From assembly GCA_024707265.1 (NCBI GenBank), contig JANQAB010000010.1:496001-560000 (forward strand): a stretch of 64,000 bases of DNA, read 5' to 3'. The notes below the pieces were generated by a model, which worked only from the letters and a program-made list of their open reading frames with translations, was not told where the DNA came from and ran no database searches. This document shows, piece after piece, positions 24,446 to 34,493 of this stretch. Position 1 is the first letter of the stretch. Each line of letters opens with the position of its first letter. The DNA comes from Sporocytophaga sp. (GTDB lineage: Bacteria; Bacteroidota; Bacteroidia; Cytophagales; Cytophagaceae). A program made the translations under genes and the position numbers.

Positions 24446-26380
24446 TTATTTCTTTCCGGATAGTTTACTTTCTAAAGCTGCAATTTTAGCTTTGTATTCA
24501 CTTTCCGTTTGTTTGGTTTTCTCCATAAAGTTTTGCATCATTTTTTTCTGCGCTTCTATTTGATTATCTGCTCTTTGCTTTTCAATCTCTCTGATCGCCT
24601 CCAATTCTTTTGCTTTTTGAGAAAGCTCGTCCTGAATGGATTGCATTTCTTCCATACTTTGCATTAATTCTTCTTCCTGAGCTCTCATTTGTTCAGCCTG
24701 CGCAATCAGTTCATCTTCCTGCCTTTTAGAATCTGAGATATTTATGATGATGCCATAGATCTTTTGAATTTTTCCTTCGAAGTCCAATACCGGATTATAA
24801 AATTCCTGAAGCCAGAAGTTTTTATTTTCAACAATCATTTTCCTGATTTTTACATAGGCTTGCCCTAGTTTTAGATTTTGCCACATTACTGTACCTTCAG
24901 CCTTTTCTTCTTCCGTTTGACAAAAACTCATATAATTCTGACCTATTAAGGTATTTCCTGGAATACCTAGAATCTTTTCAATCTGATCATTGATTTTGAG
25001 CATATTCCCATCAATATCATATTCGGTAAGTATGGCAAGACTGTCAATAGCTGAAATTAAACTTTTCGACTCTGCTTCTTTTAGAGAAAGCTCTTCCTGA
25101 ATCGTCTGCATTTCCTCCATATTTTGCCTTAACTCTTCTTCCTGAGCCCTCATTTCATCAGCCTTTTCCGATAGCAGCAACTCCTGTCGTTTGGATTCGG
25201 TAATATCTATAGCAATTTCCAAAATCCTAATAAGGTCACCATTCCTGTCAATGATCGGACTATAATATTCCTGTAACCAAATTATTCCACCTTCACTCTT
25301 GTGTTTTCCTACCTTTGTTACTGATTTCCCTCTTTTTATATCCTCCCACATCGCCTTGGCTTCCACCTTTTCTTTCTCTGATTGAGAAAAATCAAATAAA
25401 TTCAATCCAACCAATGCATCTTCTTGAAGTCCTGAAACAACTCTCATTTTGTCATTGACTTTAAGAATATCCCCATCTAAACTATACTCAACAACTACAG
25501 CAATGGAATCAAGTGCTGCCAATAAACTTCTGGATTCTGCAGCATGTCTAGCCAGTTCTTCCTGGGTAGCATTCATCTCTTCCATATTCTGCCTCAACTC
25601 TTCTTCCTGAGATTTCATTTCTTCCGAAGCTATCTGTGATGCAAGAAGTAGCTTTTGAGTCCTTTCGCTGATTTTGACGCTTGATATTGAAGAAGCTACA
25701 CTTTCCCCTAACTTCTCCAGAAACTCTTTATGATGAGCCTTAAACTCATTGAAAGAGGCAATCTCAAGCATTCCATAAACGACATCATTTACTTTAATCG
25801 GAACAATGATGATGGCCCTGGGAAGTGCTTCTCCTAATCCGGAAGTGATACTAAGATAGTTATCAGGTATTTGCGTTAAATAGGTAGTTTCTTTCTCTAA
25901 AAATGACTGTCCGAGAAGCCCTTCTCCAATTTCAACCCTTTTCTGAGCAAACTTTTTCCTGTCGTAGGCATAACAGGCCATTAACTCCAGAAACTTATCA
26001 TTCTCATCTTCATCATTTAAGATAAAAAAGCTACCCTGATTTGCTTTAAGGTAGTTGACGAGATTAGATATGATATTTTCACTTAGTATTTTAATATTCT
26101 CATTCTTGGTCCTTAAAATATCTGCAAACTTTGCAAGTCCCTCTGTTACCCAGTTTCTTTCACCCTCACGCACTGCAATGACCTGCATTTGCTCTCGCAT
26201 ACTTAATAATGCATGGATCAGGCTGTTTTTATCTTCTGCATCACCGGAATATTCTGCATTCAGATCTCCTTTTTCGATATTCTTAATAAAATCTGTAGCG
26301 CTGACAACATCTTTTCTAAGTTTTTCAATTTGCTCGTGAAGATTTTTTAGGTAATTCCCCTTTACAATTTTGTAGGACAT
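24446..26380 (-). CDS. GAF-PAS-PAS sensor protein without histidine kinase domain
   Basis: A 644-aa soluble protein. A HAMP-like N-terminal helix region (about 25-70) leads to a GAF domain (about 85-235) and two PAS domains with PAC tails ending ITESKRQE and ISDSKRQE (about 285-400 and 435-550). Three near-identical coiled coils of the EEELRQNMEEM type separate or follow them. No H-box, HATPase, GGDEF or receiver domain is present, so it should signal by protein contact, probably with the STAS-like protein or a partner kinase. The ATG at 26380 is used; a TTG lies two codons upstream. It is downstream of the eCIS cluster in the same orientation. Confidence 0.85.
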   Translation of the reverse strand: MSYKIVKGNYLKNLHEQIEKLRKDVVSATDFIKNIEKGDLNAEYSGDAEDKNSLIHALLSMREQMQVIAVREGERNWVTEGLAKFADILRTKNENIKILSENIISNLVNYLKANQGSFFILNDEDENDKFLELMACYAYDRKKFAQKRVEIGEGLLGQSFLEKETTYLTQIPDNYLSITSGLGEALPRAIIIVPIKVNDVVYGMLEIASFNEFKAHHKEFLEKLGESVASSISSVKISERTQKLLLASQIASEEMKSQEEELRQNMEEMNATQEELARHAAESRSLLAALDSIAVVVEYSLDGDILKVNDKMRVVSGLQEDALVGLNLFDFSQSEKEKVEAKAMWEDIKRGKSVTKVGKHKSEGGIIWLQEYYSPIIDRNGDLIRILEIAIDITESKRQELLLSEKADEMRAQEEELRQNMEEMQTIQEELSLKEAESKSLISAIDSLAILTEYDIDGNMLKINDQIEKILGIPGNTLIGQNYMSFCQTEEEKAEGTVMWQNLKLGQAYVKIRKMIVENKNFWLQEFYNPVLDFEGKIQKIYGIIINISDSKRQEDELIAQAEQMRAQEEELMQSMEEMQSIQDELSQKAKELEAIREIEKQRADNQIEAQKKMMQNFMEKTKQTESEYKAKIAALESKLSGKK

Positions 26381-26656
26381 AAGCAAAAATTAAGTAATTA
26401 ATCACCATCCTATTACGTAAAGGGCTTTACGGGTTTCCTACCATGTAATAAAAAAGGTCTTTTTACATTTAAAGAATTTCTGCTTGAATCAAAGCTTAAA
26501 GTCAAAAAACTGATGAATAAAAAGTTAAGGCCCCAATCACAGTAAATTATAAATGTAATAAAAGCGAAAAATAAAAAATAAGGTCTTCCTGAACAGATTT
26601 TGCACAAATATGCTCGTATAAAATCAGTTCAGGAAATTCTTTTATTCAGTACATTA

Positions 26657-27055
26657 TCAATCATTTACTTCAACTGAATAACCTTTATCTCTCAGACAGG
26701 AAGCATATAATTCATTAAATTCACTTTTGTCTTTTTTGGATTTCTTATGTCCTCGATAAGCTCCTGCTGCTCCTCCAGCTGCTGCTCCGACACCTCCATG
26801 GCCTAAAATGCCTCCGACAATGCCTCCGGCAGCAGCTCCGGCTCCGGTATTTTTCAAAGTCTTATGTTTAGTGCGGTCAAATTGAGATTCAGTATCTGAA
26901 TAACATTCATCTTTGTCTTTATTGATTTGATTTTCTGGTCTATATTCGGATGAGGTAATTTCTACTTTGTCAGTATTTTTATCCTGGGCAAATCCTGAAA
27001 AGACAGAAAATATAAAGATGACAATCAGGAAAAATCCTTTTTTTAAATTATCCAT
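26657..27055 (-). CDS. Secreted glycine-zipper protein
   Basis: A 132-aa protein with a signal peptide (1-23, ending SGFAQ). A glycine zipper (GAGAAAGGIVGGILGHGG, then GVGAAAGGAAGAYRG) could insert in or associate with a membrane. Two cysteines, one in DECYSDT and one in ASCLRDKGY, may form a disulfide bridge. Glycine-zipper proteins occur in the envelope and in some toxins. It sits about 85 bp after the eCIS ATPase. Whether it is cargo, an immunity factor or a bystander cannot be told. Confidence 0.75.
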   Translation of the reverse strand: MDNLKKGFFLIVIFIFSVFSGFAQDKNTDKVEITSSEYRPENQINKDKDECYSDTESQFDRTKHKTLKNTGAGAAAGGIVGGILGHGGVGAAAGGAAGAYRGHKKSKKDKSEFNELYASCLRDKGYSVEVND

Positions 27056-27140
27056 AATTCCTCCTTCAGTTTAAAATTGCTATTATTAAAACAAAGACGG
27101 AATTACAAGAATTCGATTTCCTGAAGAAAACAGAATTCAA

Positions 27141-28562
27141 TTACAAAGTTTTATTTTCTTTTGAATACTCTATCCTCAATGCCTCAATCAGGTCTTTGGC
27201 AATAATGATTCCATCCCCTCTCTTTTCGGCCCTGATACAGCACAATTTTAGAATATTTGCTATATTGGCACCAGTCACATCAAAGCGTTCGGCAATCTTC
27301 TCCATTAGTATATCCGGATCGTAAATATAGCCTTCTGACAGACTTTTATACCAAAGATTTAATCTTTCTTCTTTCGTCGGACGAGGGAAATAAACCTTTG
27401 CCTGAAACCTTCTTGTCATTGCAGGATCCAGATTCTGATCAAAGTTAGTGGCCAGAATGGTCAGCCCGGTAAACTGTTCCATGCGTTGAAGCAAATAAGA
27501 CATTTCCTGATTGGCATATTTGTCATGGGCATCTTTTACAATACCTCTTTTACCAAACAAAGAATCTGCTTCATCAAAAAACAATATCCAATCTTTCTTC
27601 TCGGCCTTATCAAACAAGCGACTTAAGTTCTTTTCCGTTTCTCCGATATACTTTGAGACAACCATTGACAAGTCGATCTGGAAAACCTGTCTGTTCGTCA
27701 ACTTACCGATTAAAGAGGCCGCCATAGTTTTACCAGTACCTGGAGGACCGTAAAATAAAGCAGGAAACCCATCTTTTACTTTGCCTTGCGGCCCTTGCCT
27801 TTCAAAAATCTTGTCTTTAAAATTTACCCAGTCTACAATTAACTCCAGTCTCTCTCTTGTAAAATGCGAAACTACAAGGTCATCCCATTCATACCTGGAC
27901 TTGATCAGTTTCGCAGGAAAATTACTATTGAAAGTAGGTAAAGTTTCTCTGTTTCTGGTTAGGTGGGCAACATACTCAGGGATCAGTTTAAGTTCCAGAT
28001 TGATTACTCTGTCGCTGTCCGGACCTATTTCTTTAAATATAATAATCTGCTCTTCAATCAGAATATTTTCTTCAATAAAGCGGGTATAAAGCTGACCTGT
28101 AAGGGATGAATTGCTTCCGGCAATCAGATAAATCAAGGTCTTTAAGGTTGGCAGGAACTGACAACAAAAGTTCTCAGCAATGCCTCCAAACTCATCATAC
28201 CTCAACCTGAATCCTCTTTCCCTTTCCACCAGTTCTGAAAATACCTCCGGATGATATGCAGGCGCCAGCGTCATGATGATTAATATCCTTCCATATGCAT
28301 CAAGTTCATATTTCTCAATAAACTTTGCATAAGGTGTTTCTTTATGAACTATAACCGGAGGATTCAGCTCCATTGGCAATGAGTTCATCTCATCATCATC
28401 AAAGTAACTGATTCTCTTTTTTATAAGAAACTTCAGCCACTCCAGTTCCCTTTTTAATACTTCACCATTTTTTCCTATCAGGTCATAATCGATTTTCTCT
28501 TTGACCTTTCCGGTAAAATCATTTATGGGAGCACTTAGAATCTTATTGAAATCTTTTTCCAT
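27141..28562 (-). CDS. eCIS AAA+ ATPase (Afp15/PVC15-like)
   Basis: A 473-aa protein with an N-terminal helical domain (about 1-215) and one AAA+ module: Walker A GPPGTGKTM, Walker B ILFFDEADSLFGKRG, sensor 1 TILATNFDQN and an arginine finger in MTRRFQAKVYFPRP. The family fits the ATPase of extracellular contractile injection systems, needed for particle assembly or cargo loading in Afp/PVC. It is the last structural gene of the cluster, after the tape measure, as in the Afp15 position. Confidence 0.92.
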   Translation of the reverse strand: MEKDFNKILSAPINDFTGKVKEKIDYDLIGKNGEVLKRELEWLKFLIKKRISYFDDDEMNSLPMELNPPVIVHKETPYAKFIEKYELDAYGRILIIMTLAPAYHPEVFSELVERERGFRLRYDEFGGIAENFCCQFLPTLKTLIYLIAGSNSSLTGQLYTRFIEENILIEEQIIIFKEIGPDSDRVINLELKLIPEYVAHLTRNRETLPTFNSNFPAKLIKSRYEWDDLVVSHFTRERLELIVDWVNFKDKIFERQGPQGKVKDGFPALFYGPPGTGKTMAASLIGKLTNRQVFQIDLSMVVSKYIGETEKNLSRLFDKAEKKDWILFFDEADSLFGKRGIVKDAHDKYANQEMSYLLQRMEQFTGLTILATNFDQNLDPAMTRRFQAKVYFPRPTKEERLNLWYKSLSEGYIYDPDILMEKIAERFDVTGANIANILKLCCIRAEKRGDGIIIAKDLIEALRIEYSKENKTL

Positions 28563-28677
28563 TTTAAGCTAAATTCCGCTTTATCTAGGGGATTGTTGAT
28601 TAAGCAAGTTCCAATCCTTACTTTTCTTAATTATTAAATTTAAGCTAAAAATTCTCTAAAAAAAACATTGAATTCCA

Positions 28678-29529
28678 TTACTTCCATTCCACATAGATGA
28701 TATTATTCATCCATGGCATTTTAATCATTGCAATAGACCAGGGTAGTTTTTCTACCAGAATGTCATAGGCCTTTTCTTCCACCTTCAATTTCCATCCTTT
28801 GGATTCAAGCACAAGTCTTCCCTGGCGAACCAGGAAAGAAGACCGGAAATTATCATTACTTGTCTTCTTCAAGATTGTCCAGTTTTGAATAACCCCTTCC
28901 AATAAACCTTCACAGATATCAATCTCTTCAGGAGTAATCTCAATATCCCGTAACAGTGGAGTAGTAAGGTCTATGCCACACATCAGTTTATTCAAAACTA
29001 ATTCATGCTCTTCTGCACTTGTATTTTTATTCACCAGATATTGCAATATGTGAGCAGCTTTATGAGATGAATATTCATCTTTAAATACCCTGCCTTCCGT
29101 CAGGTTTAGCATCTTAAAAAATCTGGTTAAATAGGGATGTACCAATACAAGGCCTGCATTGCTGATGTATACAGGATCTCCACTTTCCATTTTTTTGTAT
29201 TCCAGTTTAAGTTCTTTCTGCACCATACCATCACCTACTCCAACCTTTCGTATCGCTTTATCTGTATGATCAACGATCTTATTCTCGCCTCTAACTTCTT
29301 TTATAAGCTCCTCCAAAGCTCTGTCATGACCTTTGATCAAACTTTCTACACGTTCCAGCTTTTCACCTTTCAAGTTCTTTAAGATAGACTTTTGGTCTTT
29401 TAAAGACAATGACTTAAAATAAGAAATAGCTACCGATGAATATTTTTCAAAGAATAGAGAAATCAACGTTTCAAGCTTTACCTCACTGTTAGTGATATTC
29501 TTGCCATCCTTTTTCTTTTTGGCTTGCAC
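28678..29529 (-). CDS. eCIS tape-measure protein, C-terminal part (CIS_TMP family)
   Basis: 283 aa from a GTG start (AGGGGG lies 8 bp upstream). The C-terminal 180 residues are the CIS tape-measure signature: ISNAGLVLVHPYLTRFF, EHELVLNKLMCGID, NWTILKKTSNDNFRSSFL, LPWSIAMIKMPWM. The frame stays open to about 29660, overlapping the end of the next upstream gene (29601-31388) with no ATG. It may therefore be the second half of one gene shifted by one base near 29601-29660. A GTG start with its own ribosome site is the alternative. The tape measure sets tube length. Confidence 0.85.
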   Translation of the reverse strand: MQAKKKKDGKNITNSEVKLETLISLFFEKYSSVAISYFKSLSLKDQKSILKNLKGEKLERVESLIKGHDRALEELIKEVRGENKIVDHTDKAIRKVGVGDGMVQKELKLEYKKMESGDPVYISNAGLVLVHPYLTRFFKMLNLTEGRVFKDEYSSHKAAHILQYLVNKNTSAEEHELVLNKLMCGIDLTTPLLRDIEITPEEIDICEGLLEGVIQNWTILKKTSNDNFRSSFLVRQGRLVLESKGWKLKVEEKAYDILVEKLPWSIAMIKMPWMNNIIYVEWK

Positions 29530-29600
29530 ATCATCACCCCCTGTGGTTTTGCCCTTGACTTTCCTACTTGATTGGGAGGATGATTTTTTTAATAAAACAT

Positions 29601-31388
29601 TTAAATGGTAGACTGCACTTTCCGGGAATTTATCTCTGAATGTCTTGCCGCAAAATAAACTTCCTCATCCCTATCCGGATCTCCTTTGACTGGTTCATTA
29701 TTATTTAATACAAAGTCAAGGTTGACGGCACTGTTATCACTTTCTTTTGCTGAGCCATGCCTATTGTTAAATATCTTCAATTCTTCTTCCTGATCCGCCA
29801 ATCTGAAAACTTTATTCACGACATCAGCTGTAAAGGTTTCCATCAATAAAGACATCTTTATATCCTTATCCGAGCTTTCTATAACAGTTCGTTTAAAAAT
29901 CACTATAAACCAATCTTTATTACTTTCTGCTGTTTTCAAAAGGAGAGCCTGAAAGGTCTTTAAATTTCTGGCAAAAGGTTTATTATATAAAACAGGAACA
30001 TGGCCAATTTCAAAAAATCTTTGTATCAGATTTTTTTCGTGATCTATTACACTTTGTTTAAATTCCGCTTCTGTTTTCTTAAGAATATGCAGAATAATCT
30101 GCTGCCGGATTTCATCAGAAAATAGTTCCAGCAATTTAATGGTAGTTGGCTCTTCCGATGTCCAGCCAGCAACTGCAAAGCTCTTCTTTAAAAAATCAGG
30201 ATTAGAAAAACTAAAGGCTTTTATAATTCTCTCTACACTTGCTATAATTTCATCTATAGAGCTTTTTTCAACAGCAAATATTTCGTTTCTAAGTGATAAA
30301 AATTGGGTCAGGATAAGTTCATCCTCCTTTTGCTGACGCTCTCTGTTTCTGCTCTCAAACGAATCATTTGAAGAAAATATATTCTCACCAGTTTTACTAT
30401 CTTCGTTATCTTTGTTTTCTTTTTTATCCTTTACGCTGAACAGCTTTTCTAAACTTTGCGATTCTGTTATTCTTTTCTTTAGTTCTGAATCTGAAAAATT
30501 ATCTTTTAATAAAATAGCTTTGATACTTTCAGTTAGATCAGGAGCAACATGTTTTAATGAGTTATTAATGGCATCATCAATTGAGTTATAAAAAGCAAGT
30601 ACGACATTATAATATTCGGTCTTGGTTTCCTCAGAAACAAAATTTATTAAATTTTCTGTAAACTGAATGGTCTCAAAACTCATCTTTCTTTCAAGGATTA
30701 CTTCCTTAAGAATGAATGGCCAGACAAGGTCTCTGAACTCTGAAAATGTATTTCTGATGATCGGTTTCCTTTTGTATACAGTGATAATTTCTTTATAAAA
30801 CCTTTTGAGAAAAACCGGTTCACCAATCCAGAGAGAGATTATTTTCCATAAAACTTCATCATCGAACTGACGGATGAGTCTTGTTATCAAAACTTTATCT
30901 AAAGAAACCTTTTCTATGTATTTCTTTATATTGGAAGGATTATTCTCAATCAATTCAACCAATAACTTCTTTACAGAATAGGAAGTAAATTCCTGGTGAA
31001 TATTCCAGGGAAGAAATCCATTTTGAAGAAAAAAATCCAATACCTGAAGGTCTGATAACTCTTTAGATAGGAAACTCACATTTTCCTGGGGATTGCCTGT
31101 ATAGTGACCCGATAAAAGTAAAGATAGCTTATCAGAAAGCTGAGATTTTAATTTGTCATAAATCTCATTCTCGTAATTAACAAAAGAAATTTCTCCTAAA
31201 TCCAGCGTTAACTTATCTGTACTCAGGAGAAATCCTTTGGTAGCTTCACTTAAAATTTCATCTGTTAGCGCTACAATTGTTTCTTTTATAAAATTGGCAA
31301 GCTGAGTCTGAAACTTATAAGCATTTTCTTCAGAATCATAACTAACATCAAAGATATACTTCTGCACAAAGTGCTTACCTTCAGCCAT
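29601..31388 (-). CDS. eCIS tape-measure protein, N-terminal part
   Basis: A 595-aa, largely helical and coiled-coil protein. The N-terminus (HFVQKYIFDVSYDSEENAYK) resembles the beginning of CIS tape-measure proteins, and the LSDLQVLDFFLQNGFLPW region is the repeated hydrophobic motif of that family. No membrane segment appears. The end is acidic (DPDRDEEVYF) and stops 72 bp before the start of the C-terminal part, whose frame overlaps this one. A single gene of about 903 aa with a one-base deletion is the simplest reading. Its position directly downstream of Afp12 fits. Confidence 0.8.
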   Translation of the reverse strand: MAEGKHFVQKYIFDVSYDSEENAYKFQTQLANFIKETIVALTDEILSEATKGFLLSTDKLTLDLGEISFVNYENEIYDKLKSQLSDKLSLLLSGHYTGNPQENVSFLSKELSDLQVLDFFLQNGFLPWNIHQEFTSYSVKKLLVELIENNPSNIKKYIEKVSLDKVLITRLIRQFDDEVLWKIISLWIGEPVFLKRFYKEIITVYKRKPIIRNTFSEFRDLVWPFILKEVILERKMSFETIQFTENLINFVSEETKTEYYNVVLAFYNSIDDAINNSLKHVAPDLTESIKAILLKDNFSDSELKKRITESQSLEKLFSVKDKKENKDNEDSKTGENIFSSNDSFESRNRERQQKEDELILTQFLSLRNEIFAVEKSSIDEIIASVERIIKAFSFSNPDFLKKSFAVAGWTSEEPTTIKLLELFSDEIRQQIILHILKKTEAEFKQSVIDHEKNLIQRFFEIGHVPVLYNKPFARNLKTFQALLLKTAESNKDWFIVIFKRTVIESSDKDIKMSLLMETFTADVVNKVFRLADQEEELKIFNNRHGSAKESDNSAVNLDFVLNNNEPVKGDPDRDEEVYFAARHSEINSRKVQSTI

Positions 31389-31394
31389 TACGCT

Positions 31395-34253
31395 TTACTC
31401 ATTATTATAATTCATCAGCAATTCGCTTAATTGGTTGCTGTATTCGTCAAGAAGGTCCTTATCAGGATTCTGCTGACGAAGTTCTTCCATCCAAAGATAA
31501 TAAACAGTTTCGAACTCCTCCATCTGTGATGGGTGAAGCCAGAAACAATTGAATGCAATATTTGCAGGTTTATTTTCATGAATGGTATCCTCAATGATAG
31601 CCCTGAATTCCTTATTACTGAATCTTGCCGTCCAGTTAGGAAGAATAATACTAGCCCTGTAGCTAAAGAAATCTTCCGGGATAATTCTGTCTGTGTGAAT
31701 ATTTTTGATGTATAAGCCAATTTTTCTCTCAAATGGAGTAATTTCCTCTTGATCTGAAATAAACCGGAACAACCTTTCCATTTTTTCGTGAGTAGCTTCC
31801 ACCGAGATATCTGCTTCCATACTTATAAAATGGTACTTGTCATCCGGAGTTTTAAAATGAACTTCAAAATCCTTATCAGCAGTGGTCTCTACAGAATAGT
31901 TTGCAAATTCATATAAGTGGTTCCTGATATCTTTCAGAATAGCATCTCTCTCCTTGAAAGAGTATTGCTCTGCACTTCTTAAAACAGGCTTTCTATATTC
32001 ATCATAAATCAAAATCCCGTGATTCTGATCTTTCAAATCAGGTCTTAACAAAATATGTTCAATGATGTGAAGCCCTTCACTTTGAATGTTCAGTTTTTTA
32101 ATATGAGCAATAAGCTCCATAACAGCAGCAATCGCATCTTTCTCTTCAATGAAGTTCCCGATATTCTGCCACTTATTACTAGATCCTCTAAAAGCTATAT
32201 AATAGCTTTCTTCATCTTCCGTCGAATATTGGCCAAGCCTGTAATTATTCAGGATATTTCCCTCTTTCAAAAATTCAGATGGTATCAATTTACTTTTTAC
32301 CGGTAAAGTCTGAGTTAAAAGAGCGCTTCTTTTATTCTCTGAAAATTCATTGATATTAATTTCATCAGTATCAATAAAATCAAAGTAATCTTCAATATAT
32401 TCCGCGTTTAAGCCATCAGGGAATACGCCTTCTTTATACCAGGTTTCTTTGTCACCATCTTCGGCATCCTCATTTAATAATTTAACTCCAAAGCTGTTAT
32501 AATGATCTACAAGAGAATGTGCTTTATATTCTGACACCTGATCTGAATGGCTGCCTCCAAGTCCAAGTAATATGGAGATCTTGGCTTCCATTCCCGTTAT
32601 GTTATCAGTATTAACACTTGATTCCAGATAGTTAAATCCTCTTGCTCTGTTCTTATTAATTGTCGAAAGGGATTTCAAAAGCCTTGTCTTATTCTGGATA
32701 AGATGCCTCTCAAATTCTCTTTCATTGAAATAATAGTTAAACTGAGAAAGGGAATATTGTGTATAAGATTCTCCGTGTATAGCTAACAGGTAATCGAGAA
32801 ATCTGTTTCTTCTGTCTGTATAGTTATCTTTAACTTTTACAAGTTCAGGCAACCCGAGATAATAATTTAATGAAGTTGAAAAATGAAGATCCGTCTCATC
32901 AATAAATTCATGTTTCCTATCTTTAAGCAATGGCTTTACATCAGGAACAGAATCTAGTGTTTGATAAAAATAGGTCTGCTTTAAATCTTCTTTTAATGAA
33001 AATAACTTCTTAACGTTTGCCAGCTGGGAAAGGTAATTGGCGAGTATTTGCTCGTAGATTAACAGAAACCCTTTTAGCTGTTTTGCCTGGGCTTTCCTTT
33101 TAGTATCTGCAGAACTGGGCAATCCATACTGACCAATGCCATAAACAAGAGGAAACTGATTTTGAATGGAGAAATAAGGTTCTACATTCAGCTTTTTTCC
33201 TAAAGGAATTGAAATGGTTTCTTCACTTAATCTATAAACCCTTTTATTAGCAGACTGAAGTTCGTTAAGTTTCCTTTTGACTATGTTAAAGTCAATGGAA
33301 GTATAATTAACTGCCCCTCTGAAAAACTGTATGCTAGAATTGCCTTGTGCATCAGTAAGCATAGTCAGAAGTTTAGGCAACTCATCTTCGCTTATTTCTA
33401 TCTGATTTTCAAAAATTCTATCTCCGACTTTAAGATGAAGATTCTTCACACTCACAACACCAGGCACCTGCATGATGAATTTTATCACTTCAGATATCAG
33501 TATCTTATTTGATTTAGACTGTAATTCTGAAGTTTTGATAAAACCATGTTTCAATAAAGGCCCATTAAATATCTCATTTAATGTATACCCCTCCTGCAAC
33601 AATTCGCTTAACGAATAGAATCTAATTTCAGGACTTAAATATTCATCAACTTTAAAATAAATATAAGCAAGAATACTTTCCAGATCTCTGATACCGTCTA
33701 CTTCAATATCTGCATAAATGCCTACGTCGATCTGATCAAGTATTTTAATCTGTTCAAGATCCTCACAAATATTTCTGTTGTCGCAGAAAACCTTTCTGGT
33801 CTTTTCAGAAACGGCAAGTCTATCCTCTTCAGATTTAATTGCCGGATCAATATCTATAAGGATTTTATAAAGCCCACGGAATGAACTACCATCATCAAGA
33901 ATAGGCAGCACCCAGACATTTTTAAGTTCGAATACCTTATCAAAAATAAGTTTCCTGTAATCATTTAATGTTAATGCATTACAAGGAAGTATTGAATGAG
34001 CTTTTAAAAAAGTATCGTCTTCAGGATCGTTATATAAATGATCCTGTATGTCAAACTGCGTACGATAAGAAAGGTCTGTAATCGCATAACAAAGCAGTTC
34101 GAGAATGGTAACTCCGGGATCATGCTCGTTATAGTCAGTCCAGAATGCTCCGGTAAGTTTTTGAATTATATTAACACCTTCTGCTCTAAGCAAACCGTAA
34201 TCCAGACCAGGATTGGTTTCCTTATCAGAAGAAATAAAAGCGGGTTTTTCCAT
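31395..34253 (-). CDS. eCIS baseplate protein, Afp12-like (J-like)
   Basis: A 952-aa baseplate wedge component. The N-terminus contains WTDYNEHDPGVTILELLCYA, a hallmark of gp6/J-related baseplate proteins, and the C-terminus has ANIAFNCFWLHPSQMEEFE near the end. No signal or membrane segment is present. Its 3' end is 6 bp from the tape-measure start, and it is preceded by the small protein at 34260-34481, so it is within the operon. With Afp11-like and gp25-like proteins it forms the wedge that triggers sheath contraction. Confidence 0.85.
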   Translation of the reverse strand: MEKPAFISSDKETNPGLDYGLLRAEGVNIIQKLTGAFWTDYNEHDPGVTILELLCYAITDLSYRTQFDIQDHLYNDPEDDTFLKAHSILPCNALTLNDYRKLIFDKVFELKNVWVLPILDDGSSFRGLYKILIDIDPAIKSEEDRLAVSEKTRKVFCDNRNICEDLEQIKILDQIDVGIYADIEVDGIRDLESILAYIYFKVDEYLSPEIRFYSLSELLQEGYTLNEIFNGPLLKHGFIKTSELQSKSNKILISEVIKFIMQVPGVVSVKNLHLKVGDRIFENQIEISEDELPKLLTMLTDAQGNSSIQFFRGAVNYTSIDFNIVKRKLNELQSANKRVYRLSEETISIPLGKKLNVEPYFSIQNQFPLVYGIGQYGLPSSADTKRKAQAKQLKGFLLIYEQILANYLSQLANVKKLFSLKEDLKQTYFYQTLDSVPDVKPLLKDRKHEFIDETDLHFSTSLNYYLGLPELVKVKDNYTDRRNRFLDYLLAIHGESYTQYSLSQFNYYFNEREFERHLIQNKTRLLKSLSTINKNRARGFNYLESSVNTDNITGMEAKISILLGLGGSHSDQVSEYKAHSLVDHYNSFGVKLLNEDAEDGDKETWYKEGVFPDGLNAEYIEDYFDFIDTDEININEFSENKRSALLTQTLPVKSKLIPSEFLKEGNILNNYRLGQYSTEDEESYYIAFRGSSNKWQNIGNFIEEKDAIAAVMELIAHIKKLNIQSEGLHIIEHILLRPDLKDQNHGILIYDEYRKPVLRSAEQYSFKERDAILKDIRNHLYEFANYSVETTADKDFEVHFKTPDDKYHFISMEADISVEATHEKMERLFRFISDQEEITPFERKIGLYIKNIHTDRIIPEDFFSYRASIILPNWTARFSNKEFRAIIEDTIHENKPANIAFNCFWLHPSQMEEFETVYYLWMEELRQQNPDKDLLDEYSNQLSELLMNYNNE

Positions 34254-34259
34254 AACCGG

Positions 34260-34481
34260 TTATTTTAGCAATTGGTCAATATCAAATGAAGCGTCAGAAA
34301 TCAGCGTTTCCGAATTTCCTCTTTTTTTAGATAATTGAGAGTTTGCCTGTTCGTTGAGCTTACCTATCAATTCATAGACTTCAACAAAGGGAAGGTTTCC
34401 CAAAGCCTTGAATATCTTATTGGCTTCATCAATTGATACTGAAAAATTGATATTTCCCGTATTTTCATTCTCTAGTTTCAT
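34260..34481 (-). CDS. Small eCIS-cluster protein, unknown function (73 aa)
   Basis: A small acidic protein with a central region ISIDEANKIFKALGNLPFVEV that resembles an alpha/beta helper domain. No family was identified. The ATG at 34481 is used rather than an upstream TTG. It is squeezed between the fibre-like gene (12-bp gap) and the Afp12-like gene (6-bp gap), so it is translated with them and probably part of the particle or its assembly. Confidence 0.7.
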   Translation of the reverse strand: MKLENENTGNINFSVSIDEANKIFKALGNLPFVEVYELIGKLNEQANSQLSKKRGNSETLISDASFDIDQLLK

Positions 34482-34493
34482 GATGCAGGTCAA

